A stretch of 64,000 nt of DNA from Shewanella seohaensis (GTDB lineage Bacteria; Pseudomonadota; Gammaproteobacteria; Enterobacterales; Shewanellaceae): positions 3,224,001-3,288,000 of the forward strand of contig NZ_CP104900.1 in the NCBI RefSeq assembly GCF_025449215.1. The letters are read 5' to 3'. How positions within the stretch are numbered: position 1 is the stretch's first letter; each line of letters starts with the position of its first letter. Position numbers and translations under genes: made by a program. The notes beneath the pieces were generated by a model that had not been told where the DNA came from, ran no database searches, and was given only the letters and a program-made list of their open reading frames with translations. Shown here one piece after another: positions 42,675 to 53,023 of this stretch.

Positions 42675-44009
42675 ATGAAGCACTTTGAAGCGAATTTCGA
42701 CGGACTCGTTGGGCCAACCCACAATTATGCCGGTTTGTCTTTTGGCAATGTGGCCTCACTCAACAACGCCGCTTTAGTCTCAAATCCTAAAGCCGCCGCT
42801 AAACAAGGTTTGCAAAAAGCCAAAGCACTCGCTGATTTAGGGATGATCCAAGGCATGTTAGCGCCGCAAGAGCGCCCAGATCTTAATACACTGCGCCGAA
42901 TTGGTTTTTCTGGCAGTGATGCCCAAGTTTTACAACAAGCCGCTAAAACCGCGCCTGCGCTGCTTAATGCCTGTTGCAGTGCTTCGAGTATGTGGACGGC
43001 AAATGCTGCAACCGTGTCTCCCAGTGCCGACACCCGTGATGGTAAACTGCATTTTACCCCTGCCAACTTAGTGGATAAGTTACATCGCAGCATCGAGCCC
43101 ATCACAACGGGGCGCATCTTAACAGCAACTTTCAACGATCCCCACTATTTTCATCATCATAACCATTTACCTGAACATAATAGCTTCGGTGATGAGGGCG
43201 CGGCGAACCATACTCGCCTGTGCCAAGAATATGGTCATGCTGGAGTCGAGCTGTTTGTTTACGGTCAAGAAGCCACCAACCCTAATGCACCAAGACCACA
43301 AAAATATCCTGCAAGGCAAACCCTCGAAGCGTCGATGGCGATAGCAAGGTTGCACAAACTCGAGGAGGATAACTGCGTCTTTATTCAACAAAATCCCGAT
43401 GTCATTGACCAAGGGGTATTCCACAATGACGTGATCGCCGTGGGTAACCAAAATGTGCTGTTTTACCATGAGCAGGCATTCTTAAATACACAGGCTAAAT
43501 TGGATGAAATAAGACGAAAACTCGATACCGAATTATTCTTTATCGAGGTTCCAACGGCCAAAGTAGCGATTAACGATGCGGTAAAGAGCTATCTATTCAA
43601 TACCCAGATAATCACCCTTCCCTCAGGCGAAATGGCCATCATTGCCCCAACGGACTGCCAAGAGAACCCGGCTGTTTATGCATATTTAAATGAGCTACTC
43701 ACGTTAAATACGCCAATCAAACAAGTGCTGTATTTCGATGTGAAACAAAGTATGCAAAATGGTGGCGGCCCCGCGTGTTTACGTTTACGGGTTGCCATGA
43801 ATGAGCGAGAAGTCGCAGCGGTAAATCAACACACTTTACTTAACGATGCTTTATTCGCACGTTTAAATACCTGGGTGGATAAACACTACCGCGACCGTTT
43901 ATCGACACAAGATTTAGCCGATCCGCAATTAGTGGTTGAATCACGCACCGCATTAGATGAGCTCACCCAAATCATGAAATTGGGAAGTGTATATCCATTC
44001 CAACGCTAA
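42675..44009 (+). CDS. astB: N-succinylarginine dihydrolase
   Basis: Second step of the arginine succinyltransferase (AST) pathway: succinylarginine to succinylornithine, CO2 and ammonia. The 444-residue protein (E. coli 447) starts [26 protein letters not shown], and the catalytic His region ([20 protein letters not shown]) and Cys region ([16 protein letters not shown]) are visible. The other ast genes are not next to it, so it sits apart from the operon layout of E. coli. An AAGGATAAGC ribosome binding site precedes the ATG. Confidence 0.96.
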   Translation: MKHFEANFDGLVGPTHNYAGLSFGNVASLNNAALVSNPKAAAKQGLQKAKALADLGMIQGMLAPQERPDLNTLRRIGFSGSDAQVLQQAAKTAPALLNACCSASSMWTANAATVSPSADTRDGKLHFTPANLVDKLHRSIEPITTGRILTATFNDPHYFHHHNHLPEHNSFGDEGAANHTRLCQEYGHAGVELFVYGQEATNPNAPRPQKYPARQTLEASMAIARLHKLEEDNCVFIQQNPDVIDQGVFHNDVIAVGNQNVLFYHEQAFLNTQAKLDEIRRKLDTELFFIEVPTAKVAINDAVKSYLFNTQIITLPSGEMAIIAPTDCQENPAVYAYLNELLTLNTPIKQVLYFDVKQSMQNGGGPACLRLRVAMNEREVAAVNQHTLLNDALFARLNTWVDKHYRDRLSTQDLADPQLVVESRTALDELTQIMKLGSVYPFQR

Positions 44010-44036
44010 TGTGATTTGAACCTAAAATGTGCAGGT

Positions 44037-44070
44037 AAAAAATAAGGTGCCAATGGCACCTTATTTTTTT
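44037..44070. terminator. Terminator between astB and the Ig-like gene
   Basis: AATAAGGTGCC-AAT-GGCACCTTATT stem with a long T tract after astB and A tract on the other side. Confidence 0.85.
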
Positions 44071-44079
44071 AGTTGAAAC

Positions 44080-46610
44080 CTACTTAACAACAATAGGAAT
44101 ATTCAACACTTCAGAGGTTGTCCCCTCGAGTCCGACATCACTTAATCCCGGAGTCGTGACCGTCACGATCAAGTTACCAGAATCCGCCTGATCGCCACCT
44201 TTTAAACTCACAACAAACTGTCTGCCACCGTTATAGTTGGTGCTTGGCCAAGTATAACTTGTAGAGCTCGTTACTGTTGCTCCTGAAGCTTTAAAGTTAA
44301 CCACAGAACCTGCTGGCATTTGCTGGTTATTAATATCTGCAATAGTAAACATTACAGATGCAGTACCTTTAATACCAATATCAATTTGGTTGTTACCAGC
44401 AACGTTATCATTAATCACAACGTTTCCAAGTGTCGTTGCATAGGCTTCGCTACTAGACATCACCAGTACCAGTGAACGTCGTACAGAGATTGATGCTTGT
44501 GGACTACATTTCACGCCAGAAACTGAAGCATCACAAAGTACACCACTATACTCGCCATCCGCTAAGTTGAACTCACCTTGTCCTGTTGGATTGACTGGAT
44601 CAATAAAGTCTGTAAAGGTCTCACGTGCACCAGAGGTATCAGTGGTACTTGCCGTCATGTATTTCGGTGTATAAATACCATCTTCGTTATGATCGACATA
44701 AGCTTCACTTAAATCATAACAGTCACCGCTATTGTCACGACCGCAGTTAGTTGCACTACCCACAAATAAGTTAAATTCACTAGCAGTATCGAGAATGTTG
44801 TTGCTGTTAAGATCTGGGAAAGACTCTTCGCCAATCGCAGTCGCGGTAATCGTCACGCGTCCGCCATAGGGCTGACCGTAATAATTGCCATTATAGCTTC
44901 CACCGGCAAGATTCACTTCTTGCTTTAAGAAAGCGGTAGGCTCCTGCACTCGGTTACCATTACTATCGAAGAAGGGGCCATTTCCATCAATTCCCACTGG
45001 ACGAGGTAACTGGCTGGTCCAAACAACAGAACAAACACCATCTTTAGTTTGGCATGAACTTTCTATTGAACCACCTTCGGCCGTAAATACCACTGCAGTG
45101 CCATCAGGTACAGGGTTGTTAAAGGCGTCGGCTAAACGAGCGGTGACCGTAACTTTAGCACCATCATAGTTCCAACCTTCAACGTTTAATACTGAAGCAG
45201 AAAGTGAAAAACTGTCTTGGTCAGGCTTACCCGTTGACACCACTAATACATTGGATTGACTGGAAATACTCGAACCGTCTGTGCCAAGCGTTGTTGCAGT
45301 CACTCGAACAGTCGTTGCCACAGTGCCAGAATTAACAACCGTTTGTACATAACCTTGATTGTTAGATGTCGCAGTTGCAGGCGTTAAACTCAATCCTGCT
45401 GAATCATTATTAAGCTTAAAATCAACAGACTTGTTAGCTACAGCATTGCCGTTAGTGTCTAGCACTCTAAAGCGCAAGGTTGAAGACTCTGCGGTTCCTG
45501 TACCTTTGATACCAATATTTTCAGGCGTTGCGTCAACAAAAACGATACTACCGACATTTGCCGATAACACTTTGATTGTGCCCGTTGCAGAAAGATTCTT
45601 GCCACCTACGTCGGCAGTAACAGTGATATTATCTTCTCCAACACAACCTTTCGCGAGATAGGTACTGGTTGCTTGTCCACCAACAGCGGTGACCGGGCTG
45701 CTAAGTACAGCTTCTGGGGATGCCTTATTAGAACAAGTCGACGCGAATTTAACATCGACTGGCTCAGTAAATGGATTGCCGTCACTGTCTTGCAGTAGAA
45801 TAGAAACGGTTGCCGTACCACCTGCAGATAAGGTCGTAGCACTCACATCAGCCTTACCAGAAACAAAAGGTGAACCACTGCCCATTAGGACATTGGTTGC
45901 ACCTACAACAAACACTTGCTCACCAAATTCACCTGTGTTTAATGATGCTTTGGCGGTACCTGCGCCAGGAGTACTTCCTGCGTACAAATTAACGCTCGCT
46001 TTACCGTTAGCGTCTGTAATTGCTGTTTTTACAGGAAGATCGCCAATAGTAGTATCAAAAGTCACAATAGCCGCTTTAGATAATCCAGTGACAGTGGCAG
46101 TTAAAATACCAGGTGTAGTCGACGTTATACTATCAATCGCATTACCAGCAGAGTCTGTCAGTTTTAGAGTAACTTGAGCTCCACCACCAGCTTGCCCGCC
46201 GTCACCTGCCATCACAAAACCTATTTTGCCGGATTCACCACTATCAATCTTTGCACTCACAGTGCCAGCACCTGCAATAGTGGCCGTATTTAAAATAATA
46301 GAGGCAACACCTTCACTATTTGTTAATGCAGTTGCTGCGGCAGGGAAAAAGACCCCATGTTTGAATTACTCAAACTGAAGGTCACCAATTCACCCGCTAA
46401 CGCGCCAACTTTCGAATCGACTACCTTAGCAGTAACAGTGGCAGGCGCATTCGCGGATATATTGGTGTTTGAAATCCCCATTGTAACGGTAATTACACTT
46501 GGGGTTGGGGTGGTGCCAGTGCCATCGTCGGAGATATTGCCTCCGCCGCCACATGCGACCAAGAAAAGTGAACATATTCCTGCGAGAAAAACCTTATACG
46601 CTGACTTCAT
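44080..46610 (-). pseudogene. Ig-like (Big_1/invasin-type) repeat lipoprotein, frameshifted near the 5' end
   Basis: Encodes a surface lipoprotein. The signal peptide ends with lipobox LVAC followed by GGGG (residue 20 is the Cys), then several bacterial Ig-like domains of about 95 residues rich in Thr, Ser and Val (for example VTLKLTDSAGNAIDS, ATVSILLQDSDGNPF, RFRVLDTNGNAVANKSVDF). Frame 1 stops at 46323-46325 after …NSNMGSFSLPQQLH. Adding one base in the T5 or G4 run (46346-46350, 46353-46356 on the plus strand) would continue as a domain ending …TALTNSEGVAS and join the long frame (843 residues in total). Probable adhesin or envelope protein; ligands unknown. Confidence 0.85.
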
Positions 46611-46830
46611 TGTCAGGCTCCCTGTTACTCTGATGATAATACTAAGATTGACGCTTATAACTTATAGGCTAACATTACACAATTTTCACGTAACTTTTCC
46701 AATACTCTCTTATTTTATTTCTCATATTTTGCGCTTAGTTTAACATCGGAACTCATTTAAACTTCTGCATTTTCTTGCTAGGCTTGTCGTCGCCAATATT
46801 AGAATGTATAAAAAACACACAGGAATCCCC

Positions 46831-48144
46831 ATGGCAACCTCATCACAAAAGAAATTCGGCCTTACAAGTAAAATTCTGTTCGGTATGGCAACAGGTATTG
46901 CTTTAGGTCTCATACTCCGCAATGTCTTTCCAGAAAGCGATATCGTAAAAGACTACATTACAGAAGGTTTCTTACATGTTATCGGCACTATCTTTATCTC
47001 AAGTTTGAAAATGCTAGTGGTTCCACTGGTATTTATTTCATTAGTTTGTGGCACATGCTCACTGAGTGAACCTTCAAAATTAGGTCGTTTAGGCGGCAAA
47101 ACATTAGCCTTTTATTTATTCACAACGGCGATTGCTTTAATTCTGGCCATTGTCAGCGCGGTATTAGTTCATCCAGGTAATGCTTCTCTCGCTTCCGAAA
47201 AAATGGAATACACAGCCAAAGAAGCGCCTAGTCTTTCTAGTGTTCTAATTAATATAGTGCCAACGAATCCGATGCAGGCCATGAGTGAAGGCAATATGCT
47301 GCAGATTATTATCTTTGCAGTGATTTTTGGCTTTGCGATTGCGCATATTGGCGAGCGTGGAAAACGTGTTGCCGCGTTATTTGAAGATTTAAATGAAGTG
47401 ATCATGCGAGTCGTTACGTTGATCATGCAGCTTGCGCCTTACGGGGTGTTTGCACTGATGGCAAAACTGGCTTTAACGCTAGGTTTAGGAACATTCGAGA
47501 GTGTGGTCAAATATTTCCTTGTCGTGTTGGTGGTGTTATTGATCCACGCCTTTATCGTCTACCCGACCCTGCTTAAGTTATTTTCAGGCTTAAATCCGCT
47601 GATCTTTATTCGTAAGATGCGCGATGTGCAATTATTTGCCTTTTCAACCGCAAGCTCGAACGCCACTTTACCGATTACGATTGAGGCGTCTGAGCACAGA
47701 CTCGGTGTTGATAACAAAATTGCCTCTTTCACCCTGCCATTAGGCGCCACCATTAACATGGATGGCACGGCCATTATGCAAGGTGTCGCCACAGTATTTA
47801 TCGCCCAAGTCTTTGGTATTGAATTAACCATTACCGATTATGCTGCCGTTGTTGTCACCGCGACCTTAGCTTCAATCGGTACTGCAGGCGTTCCGGGTGT
47901 AGGGTTAATCATGCTAGCGATGGTGCTTAACCAAGTCGGCCTACCCGTTGAAGGGATTGCCCTTATTATCGGGGTTGACCGACTCCTAGATATGGTGCGC
48001 ACCGCCGTGAACGTGACGGGCGATTGCGTCGCGACAGTGGTCATTGCCAAATCTGAAGGCGAATTTAACGAAACCGTATTCAACAATACTCAAGCCGGTA
48101 AAGTCGCCAGTAACTTTGATGAGCAAGTGCATAAGGTCGAGTAA
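46831..48144 (+). CDS. Dicarboxylate/amino acid:cation symporter (DAACS family)
   Basis: A 437-residue inner-membrane Na+ or H+ coupled carrier of the GltP/DctA/SstT family. The serine-rich reentrant loop FSTASSNATLPIT (about residue 270) and the second loop GATINMDGTAIMQGV (about 310) are the substrate and cation site; TAGVPG and VDRLLDMVRTAVNVTGDC follow. Eight or so transmembrane segments. Start ATG 46831 is preceded by AGGAATCCCC; the in-frame ATG at 46804 lacks a ribosome binding site. Whether it carries glutamate/aspartate, serine or C4-acids cannot be told. Confidence 0.94.
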   Translation: MATSSQKKFGLTSKILFGMATGIALGLILRNVFPESDIVKDYITEGFLHVIGTIFISSLKMLVVPLVFISLVCGTCSLSEPSKLGRLGGKTLAFYLFTTAIALILAIVSAVLVHPGNASLASEKMEYTAKEAPSLSSVLINIVPTNPMQAMSEGNMLQIIIFAVIFGFAIAHIGERGKRVAALFEDLNEVIMRVVTLIMQLAPYGVFALMAKLALTLGLGTFESVVKYFLVVLVVLLIHAFIVYPTLLKLFSGLNPLIFIRKMRDVQLFAFSTASSNATLPITIEASEHRLGVDNKIASFTLPLGATINMDGTAIMQGVATVFIAQVFGIELTITDYAAVVVTATLASIGTAGVPGVGLIMLAMVLNQVGLPVEGIALIIGVDRLLDMVRTAVNVTGDCVATVVIAKSEGEFNETVFNNTQAGKVASNFDEQVHKVE

Positions 48145-48174
48145 TACTGACGTTAAAATGCCTTTGTCTCCGCT

Positions 48175-48202
48175 AAAAAGCCCAACTTAGTTGGGCTTTT
48201 TT
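48175..48202 (+). terminator. Symporter gene terminator
   Basis: AGCCCAA-CTTAG-TTGGGCT stem with flanking A and T tracts. Confidence 0.86.
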
Positions 48203-48295
48203 ATTGTCTTATCCTCATTTTGTGAACAAGCAAATAGAATAGCCCTTTAAATGCCGTTACATTAGACCTCGTCAATATAGAAAGAGGAGAAAGCT

Positions 48296-48628
48296 ATGTG
48301 GTGGAGAGTGAGTTGGATTATTGTCGCCTTTTGGCTGTTAAGTGCGCATTTTCTACGCTATGACCAGCTTCTGTTAACTGGACTATTTGCAGTAGCGCCT
48401 CTTGGTTTACTCATCAAACATCCAGTCGTCATTCGACTACTGCAAGCGATATTGTGCATCAGTGTAATTATCGTTTGGGGGACAACCGCAATCGATGCGG
48501 TGCAAATGCGTCTTGCCCACGGCGCGCCTTGGATAAGACTCGCTGTAATCATAGGCGGTGTGATACTCTTTAGCTTAGGAGCCGCATGGGGTGCTAATGG
48601 GATTTGGCGCAAAAGCACGCAATCATAG
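48296..48628 (+). CDS. Small inner-membrane protein, unknown function
   Basis: A 110-residue protein with about four hydrophobic segments (WIIVAFWLLSAHFL, LLLTGLFAVAPLGLLI, LLQAILCISVIIVWGT, LAVIIGGVILFSLGAAWG). A strong ribosome binding site AGAGGAGAAAGCT precedes the ATG. No family recognised. It precedes the phoP-like gene on the same strand by about 200 bases. Confidence 0.78.
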   Translation: MWWRVSWIIVAFWLLSAHFLRYDQLLLTGLFAVAPLGLLIKHPVVIRLLQAILCISVIIVWGTTAIDAVQMRLAHGAPWIRLAVIIGGVILFSLGAAWGANGIWRKSTQS

Positions 48629-48836
48629 GCCAAGATGTAATAAAATTATCTTCAACCTCAAGGTAGAGGGATAAATCAGACAATCTCTTTAAAGACAATT
48701 AATTAGTACTTATTTTCGCCACTCTATCGGCTCGGTCAGCCAAGGTTAAGTTGTTATTCGTTATGATAAGACAATATTTGGCTCCTGCGTATATTTTGCG
48801 TACACTGAGCCCAGTCGACTTTAAGGCATGAGTATT

Positions 48837-49511
48837 ATGAGAATTTTGGTTGTTGAAGATGATCTTATTTTATCCCACCATCTAAAAGTGCAATTAAGCG
48901 ATTTGGGCAACCAAGTCCAAGTCGCTCTCACCGCCAAGGAAGGGTTCTTCCAAGCGACTAACTACCCCATCGATGTGGCCATTGTCGATTTAGGTTTACC
49001 CGATCAAGACGGCATTAGCCTTATCCAACAATTACGTGAAGAAGGCGTTAAAGCGCCTATCTTAATCCTAACGGCCCGAGTTAACTGGCAAGATAAAGTC
49101 GAAGGCCTTAACGCCGGTGCCGATGACTATTTAGTCAAACCCTTCCAGAAAGAAGAGTTAGTCGCAAGACTCGACGCTTTAGTCAGACGCAGCGCAGGCT
49201 TTGTTAAACCCGTTATCACCAGTGGTGAGTTAAAGCTGGATCTTGCCGCCAAGCAAGTGACCCTCGGCAACGAGATTATGGAAGTTACCGCCTTTGAATA
49301 CCTCATTCTGGAATATCTAATGCGCCATTGTCATGAGGTCGTCGCCAAACAGCGACTCTTAGATGTGATTTATGGTGACAAGGAAGGCGACCCTAACACC
49401 ATTGAAGTGATGGTGAGCCGTCTACGCAAAAAACTCACCCGTGATGGCATAGACAACCCGATAGCGACCATTCGTGGCCAAGGTTACAAATTCAATCTGC
49501 CATGCAATTAA
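48837..49511 (+). CDS. OmpR-family response regulator, PhoP-like
   Basis: A 224-residue winged-helix response regulator: receiver domain with EDD at residues 7-9 and phospho-acceptor D51 (AIVDLGLPDQDG), Lys in YLVKPF, then a C-terminal DNA-binding domain with EVTAFEYLILEYLMRHCHEVVAKQRLL and the wing TIRGQGYKF. The pair with the following sensor matches, from memory, PhoP/PhoQ of Shewanella (Mg2+ and envelope-stress system). Start at ATG 48837 fits the receiver; ATG 48828 is also in frame. Confidence 0.88.
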   Translation: MRILVVEDDLILSHHLKVQLSDLGNQVQVALTAKEGFFQATNYPIDVAIVDLGLPDQDGISLIQQLREEGVKAPILILTARVNWQDKVEGLNAGADDYLVKPFQKEELVARLDALVRRSAGFVKPVITSGELKLDLAAKQVTLGNEIMEVTAFEYLILEYLMRHCHEVVAKQRLLDVIYGDKEGDPNTIEVMVSRLRKKLTRDGIDNPIATIRGQGYKFNLPCN

Positions 49512-50851
49512 GACTCAAAATGAAGAAACGTCTGCTGACGCGGATGTTTCTCACCTCATTATCAATCATCACCTTAGTCGGATTTGGCCTCGCTTGGATG
49601 GTCAATATTCTGCATGCGCAAAATAGTTACAACGAGGAAACCGCGCAGCTTATCGCCGAAATACCCCAAGTCGCCGCTGAGCTGAGGGAGCACGATTTAA
49701 TTCCCGACACCAGCGCTTGGTTGGAGGAAAACAACAAGCAAGAACGCTATGTGATGGCGAGCTGCGATGAAAAATTTAAACAGGTGTGGACATCTTCCCT
49801 CGCCGTCGACCGTGGCCTGTTTGATACCTGCGAACGTTTCAATGAAATCCGTAATGACTCCCCGCCCTACTACCTGACCATGGCCGATGATAGAGGTTAT
49901 TTCGTGTATTTGCTCGCGGTCGAAATCGCGGGAGTACACTATAACCTGCTCGTCATGAAGGATGCGGCGAAGCTTGAGCAGGAATACAGTAAATTCAGTA
50001 AGCGTACTTATATCCGTTTAGCCATGGTGCTCGCCCTCGCGCTTATTCTGCTGGTCAGTGCGGCATATTGGGGGATGCGTCCACTGGTGCGGATGCAAAA
50101 CGAACTGCAATCAATTAACCAAGGTAAGACAAAATCACTATCAGAGGGTTATCCCGTTGAGCTTGAAGGCGTAACTCAAGCCCTTAACCAACTATTGCAA
50201 CAATCGAGCGCCCAACAGCAACGTTATCAAAACGCGATGAACGATCTGGCCCACAGTCTAAAAACCCGTCTTGCGGCCGTTCACGCCATTACTGATGACA
50301 CGACGCTGACGAAGCAATCCGCCAATGAAAAAATCATGGAGCAGATTAGCCAAATGGATCAGCTCGTTAAATATCAACTTAAGCGTGCTATGTTAGGCCG
50401 CCAGGGCTTAAAACAGGAGCACACAGCCATCGCCCCGCTGGTCGATCAACTGGCGCAAATGTTATTTAAGATTTATCGCGAAAAGCAGGTGCAATTTAAG
50501 GCAAACATCCCCACAAACCTGCAGTTTCCAGGCAATAAGGGCGACTTGATGGAGCTATGCGGCAACCTAATGGAAAATGCCTTCCGTTTGTGTATCAGCC
50601 AAGTTCAGGTCAGCGCCCGCTTTACGGACCAAGGTGATTTTGAATTAATTGTCGAAGACGATGGGCCCGGGGTTGAAGAAAAGCTGCGCCAAAAAATTAT
50701 CCAACGGGGCGTGAGAGCCGACACCCAATCCCCAGGACAAGGCATTGGGCTGGCTGTGTGTGATGAGATTGTCAGCAGCTACGGCGGCTATTTGAGTATT
50801 GAGGAAAGCCATTTAGAAGGCGCCAAGTTTAGAATTACTATCCCAGCTTAA
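49502..50851 (+). CDS. Sensor histidine kinase, PhoQ-like
   Basis: A 449-residue membrane histidine kinase. Transmembrane segments at about residues 13-35 and 175-198 enclose a periplasmic sensor of about 140 residues rich in acidic patches. A HAMP-like stretch follows, then the phospho-acceptor in NDLAHSLKTRLAAVHAI (H about 251) and an HATPase_c domain with N-box ELCGNLMENA and G-boxes EDDGPGVEE and GQGIGLAVCDEIV. It overlaps the regulator by 10 bases, so translation is coupled. The PhoQ-type H box is HSLKT; ligand is inferred. Confidence 0.88.
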   Translation: MQLRLKMKKRLLTRMFLTSLSIITLVGFGLAWMVNILHAQNSYNEETAQLIAEIPQVAAELREHDLIPDTSAWLEENNKQERYVMASCDEKFKQVWTSSLAVDRGLFDTCERFNEIRNDSPPYYLTMADDRGYFVYLLAVEIAGVHYNLLVMKDAAKLEQEYSKFSKRTYIRLAMVLALALILLVSAAYWGMRPLVRMQNELQSINQGKTKSLSEGYPVELEGVTQALNQLLQQSSAQQQRYQNAMNDLAHSLKTRLAAVHAITDDTTLTKQSANEKIMEQISQMDQLVKYQLKRAMLGRQGLKQEHTAIAPLVDQLAQMLFKIYREKQVQFKANIPTNLQFPGNKGDLMELCGNLMENAFRLCISQVQVSARFTDQGDFELIVEDDGPGVEEKLRQKIIQRGVRADTQSPGQGIGLAVCDEIVSSYGGYLSIEESHLEGAKFRITIPA

Positions 50852-50877
50852 CCGCCTTCTTCACGCGCCATTAGCCG

Positions 50878-51573
50878 TTAGCTATATACCGCGTATAACT
50901 GTTCGGCGCGGTTAAACATCACCCATGACGTGGCAATATATTTATCATTACTGATAGGCATATTGCCGCGATGGGAATGGGTAAAACCTGCCGGCGCAAT
51001 CACCATAGTGCCTTTCTTTGGTGAAATCTTACGCTGCTGGTAATAAAACTCAGTTTCTCCGCCCTCTTCCACATCATTGAGATAGAACATATACAACACG
51101 ACGCGATGCAGTGCCTCATTGTGGTTTAGCTGGGGAAATTGCTCCGAATGCCAGTGGGGATATCCACCTTTATTCTTTTGATATTTTTGAATATTAATAC
51201 TGCCACTGCGGTACAAATATTTTACTAAGGCTTCGGCTCTTGGCTGACCTAAGCGCTCAAAATTATTCGGGGTTAAGGTTACCGCTTGGCCTTGCTCGTC
51301 ACTCACAGACACTGATACCGCGCCCATTAACGCCATGGAATATTGAGTAAAATAGTCGGTGGCGCCCTTTAGGGTATAGGATAACAGCTCATTTTTGAGG
51401 GGCTGTAAATCGGCAAAATTATCTAAGGTAAGATCTCGGCTGATCTTCTTCTCGAGGTCGACCCCATTACCCGTTTGGCCATCAACCACACCTGAATGTT
51501 GCTCAAATGCAAGAATGAGACGATCACATAAGTCATCGGGGATAGCATTAGGGTATACTTCGATAAAATCCAT
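50878..51573 (-). CDS. 2-oxoglutarate/Fe(II) oxygenase (P4Hc, PKHD-like)
   Basis: A 231-residue prolyl-4-hydroxylase-like oxygenase. Metal ligands appear as HSE in YPHWHSEQFPQL near residue 142 and distal H in PAGFTHSHRGN near residue 201; the 2-oxoglutarate-binding basic residue follows in the latter motif (H-x(n)-R). The first carboxylate is Glu in an HxE form, not the commoner Asp. Substrate unknown (prolyl or other side chains). No iron-transport genes adjoin, so it may not be PiuC. Confidence 0.82.
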   Translation of the reverse strand: MDFIEVYPNAIPDDLCDRLILAFEQHSGVVDGQTGNGVDLEKKISRDLTLDNFADLQPLKNELLSYTLKGATDYFTQYSMALMGAVSVSVSDEQGQAVTLTPNNFERLGQPRAEALVKYLYRSGSINIQKYQKNKGGYPHWHSEQFPQLNHNEALHRVVLYMFYLNDVEEGGETEFYYQQRKISPKKGTMVIAPAGFTHSHRGNMPISNDKYIATSWVMFNRAEQLYAVYS

Positions 51574-51739
51574 ATTGGCTCAGTGTTTTGGCTATTTTGT
51601 ACTCTTACTATGCTGACACGTTAGTTAAGTAATTGTAAAGCTGCATCATTGATATAAAATAACTCCATTGGCTTCACGATAACAAGAATATGAAAAAAGC
51701 TGTAAAGTCTCAGTACATCAATTACAGGTGGGTAATTTT

Positions 51740-52950
51740 GTGCGTTTGCCCGTGGCCTGGAAAGATCATCCTTTTTTATTCAGTAGCTTTCATATCAAGC
51801 AAGCTGCGCAGATTGAATTAATTAAAAACCTTGGTATTGAACACGTTATTGTCGATTTAGAACGTAGTGAAACCACTCCGTTGGCCGCAGAAGCCGTCAA
51901 TCCCATTAAAATTCCCCCTAGCGCAGAAATCCATAATTTAAAAAACGATATGGATATCTATAAAGCCGAGCAAATTGAAGTACAAAAAAGCTGCGCCGCG
52001 ATATTCACAAAACTGAGCAAAACTTTACCCGCTCGGTTGCTATGATGCGCAGCCTTATCGCCAAACTTCGTAATCGCCCGCTCAATGCAGTGGATGATGC
52101 CAAGGATTTGGTGCATACCATTGTCGAGCAACTACTAAACTCCGATAACCTCGTCCTGCACTTAATGAGCGATGCTAAGCAAGATGAGAGTATTTACTAC
52201 CACTCGTTAAACGTGGCGATACTCTCGATGCTTATCGCCAAAGAAATGGAGTGGGACCGTAGTGAAATCGAATTGGTGGGCTTAAGTGCGCTGTTTCACG
52301 ATGTCGGTAAACTCAAAGTGCCGCCGCAGATTTTGAAAAAGACTACACCTTGGTCGGCACCTGAGTTGAATTTTATCAAACAACATCCGCTGCTGGGGAT
52401 TGAACTGCTCAAGCTCGCCGATAACTTCCCCGAGGCGGCGCTCGCCCCTATCACCAATCACCATGAGTATCTCGATGGCTCGGGTTATCCGAAGGGATTG
52501 AAGGAAACAGATCTGGATAAAATCTCCCAGCTGCTCGCCGTCGTGAACGAGTACGACTCGCTTTGCTATCCGAATCATCAGGGAAAGGCGCGCATGCCCT
52601 ATGCGGCCTTAGGCTATTTATATAAACAATATAAAACCAAATTAAATCAGGAATATATTGGCAAGATGATCAAAATGCTGGGCATTTATCCGCCGGGAAG
52701 TGTGGTGGAGTTGTCGAGCGGTCAATATGCCATGGTGATGTCGGTCAATCTGCAAAAGCTACTGTGCCCGAAAATCCTTGTGTATGATGCACTCGTGCCT
52801 AAAGATCAGGCGCCGATTGTCGATCTGGAAGTCGAAGGGATCAGTATCGTGCGGTGCCTGCCACCCGCGGCACTCCCCGAAAAAGTGCATGAATACCTCA
52901 ATCCACGTGAACGCGTGAGTTACTACTTTGGTGGCGATAGCCGTAAATAA
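51740..52950 (+). pseudogene. HD-GYP domain cyclic-di-GMP phosphodiesterase with DUF3391 N-terminus, frameshifted
   Basis: Probable c-di-GMP hydrolase. A DUF3391-like N-terminal domain (residues about 1-105) is followed by an HD-GYP domain with the HD pair LFHDVGK and signature HHEYLDGSGYP. The N-terminal frame stops at 52043-52045 (…FTKLSKTLPARLL). The second frame gives NFTRSVAMMRSLIAKL and continues; one more A in the A4 run 52019-52022 would unite them as 403 residues, normal for the family. Start GTG 51740 has AGGTGGG upstream; GTG 51728 is an alternative. The HD-GYP part could be translated alone from ATG 52042. Confidence 0.85.
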
Positions 52951-52974
52951 ACCAAAGGGGTTCATTCGCCCAAT

Positions 52975-53001
52975 AAAAAGCCGGAGTACTCCGGCTTTTT
53001 T
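52975..53001. terminator. Terminator between the HD-GYP gene and corA
   Basis: GCCGGAG-TA-CTCCGGC stem with A and T tracts on each side. Confidence 0.87.
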
Positions 53002-53023
53002 GCATCCAGGCCAATATTCGCGA

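Noticed and set aside
50878..51573. PiuC (iron-linked hydroxylase) for the P4H-like protein
   Set aside because: No siderophore or TonB receptor gene lies next to it, so the name would be a guess.
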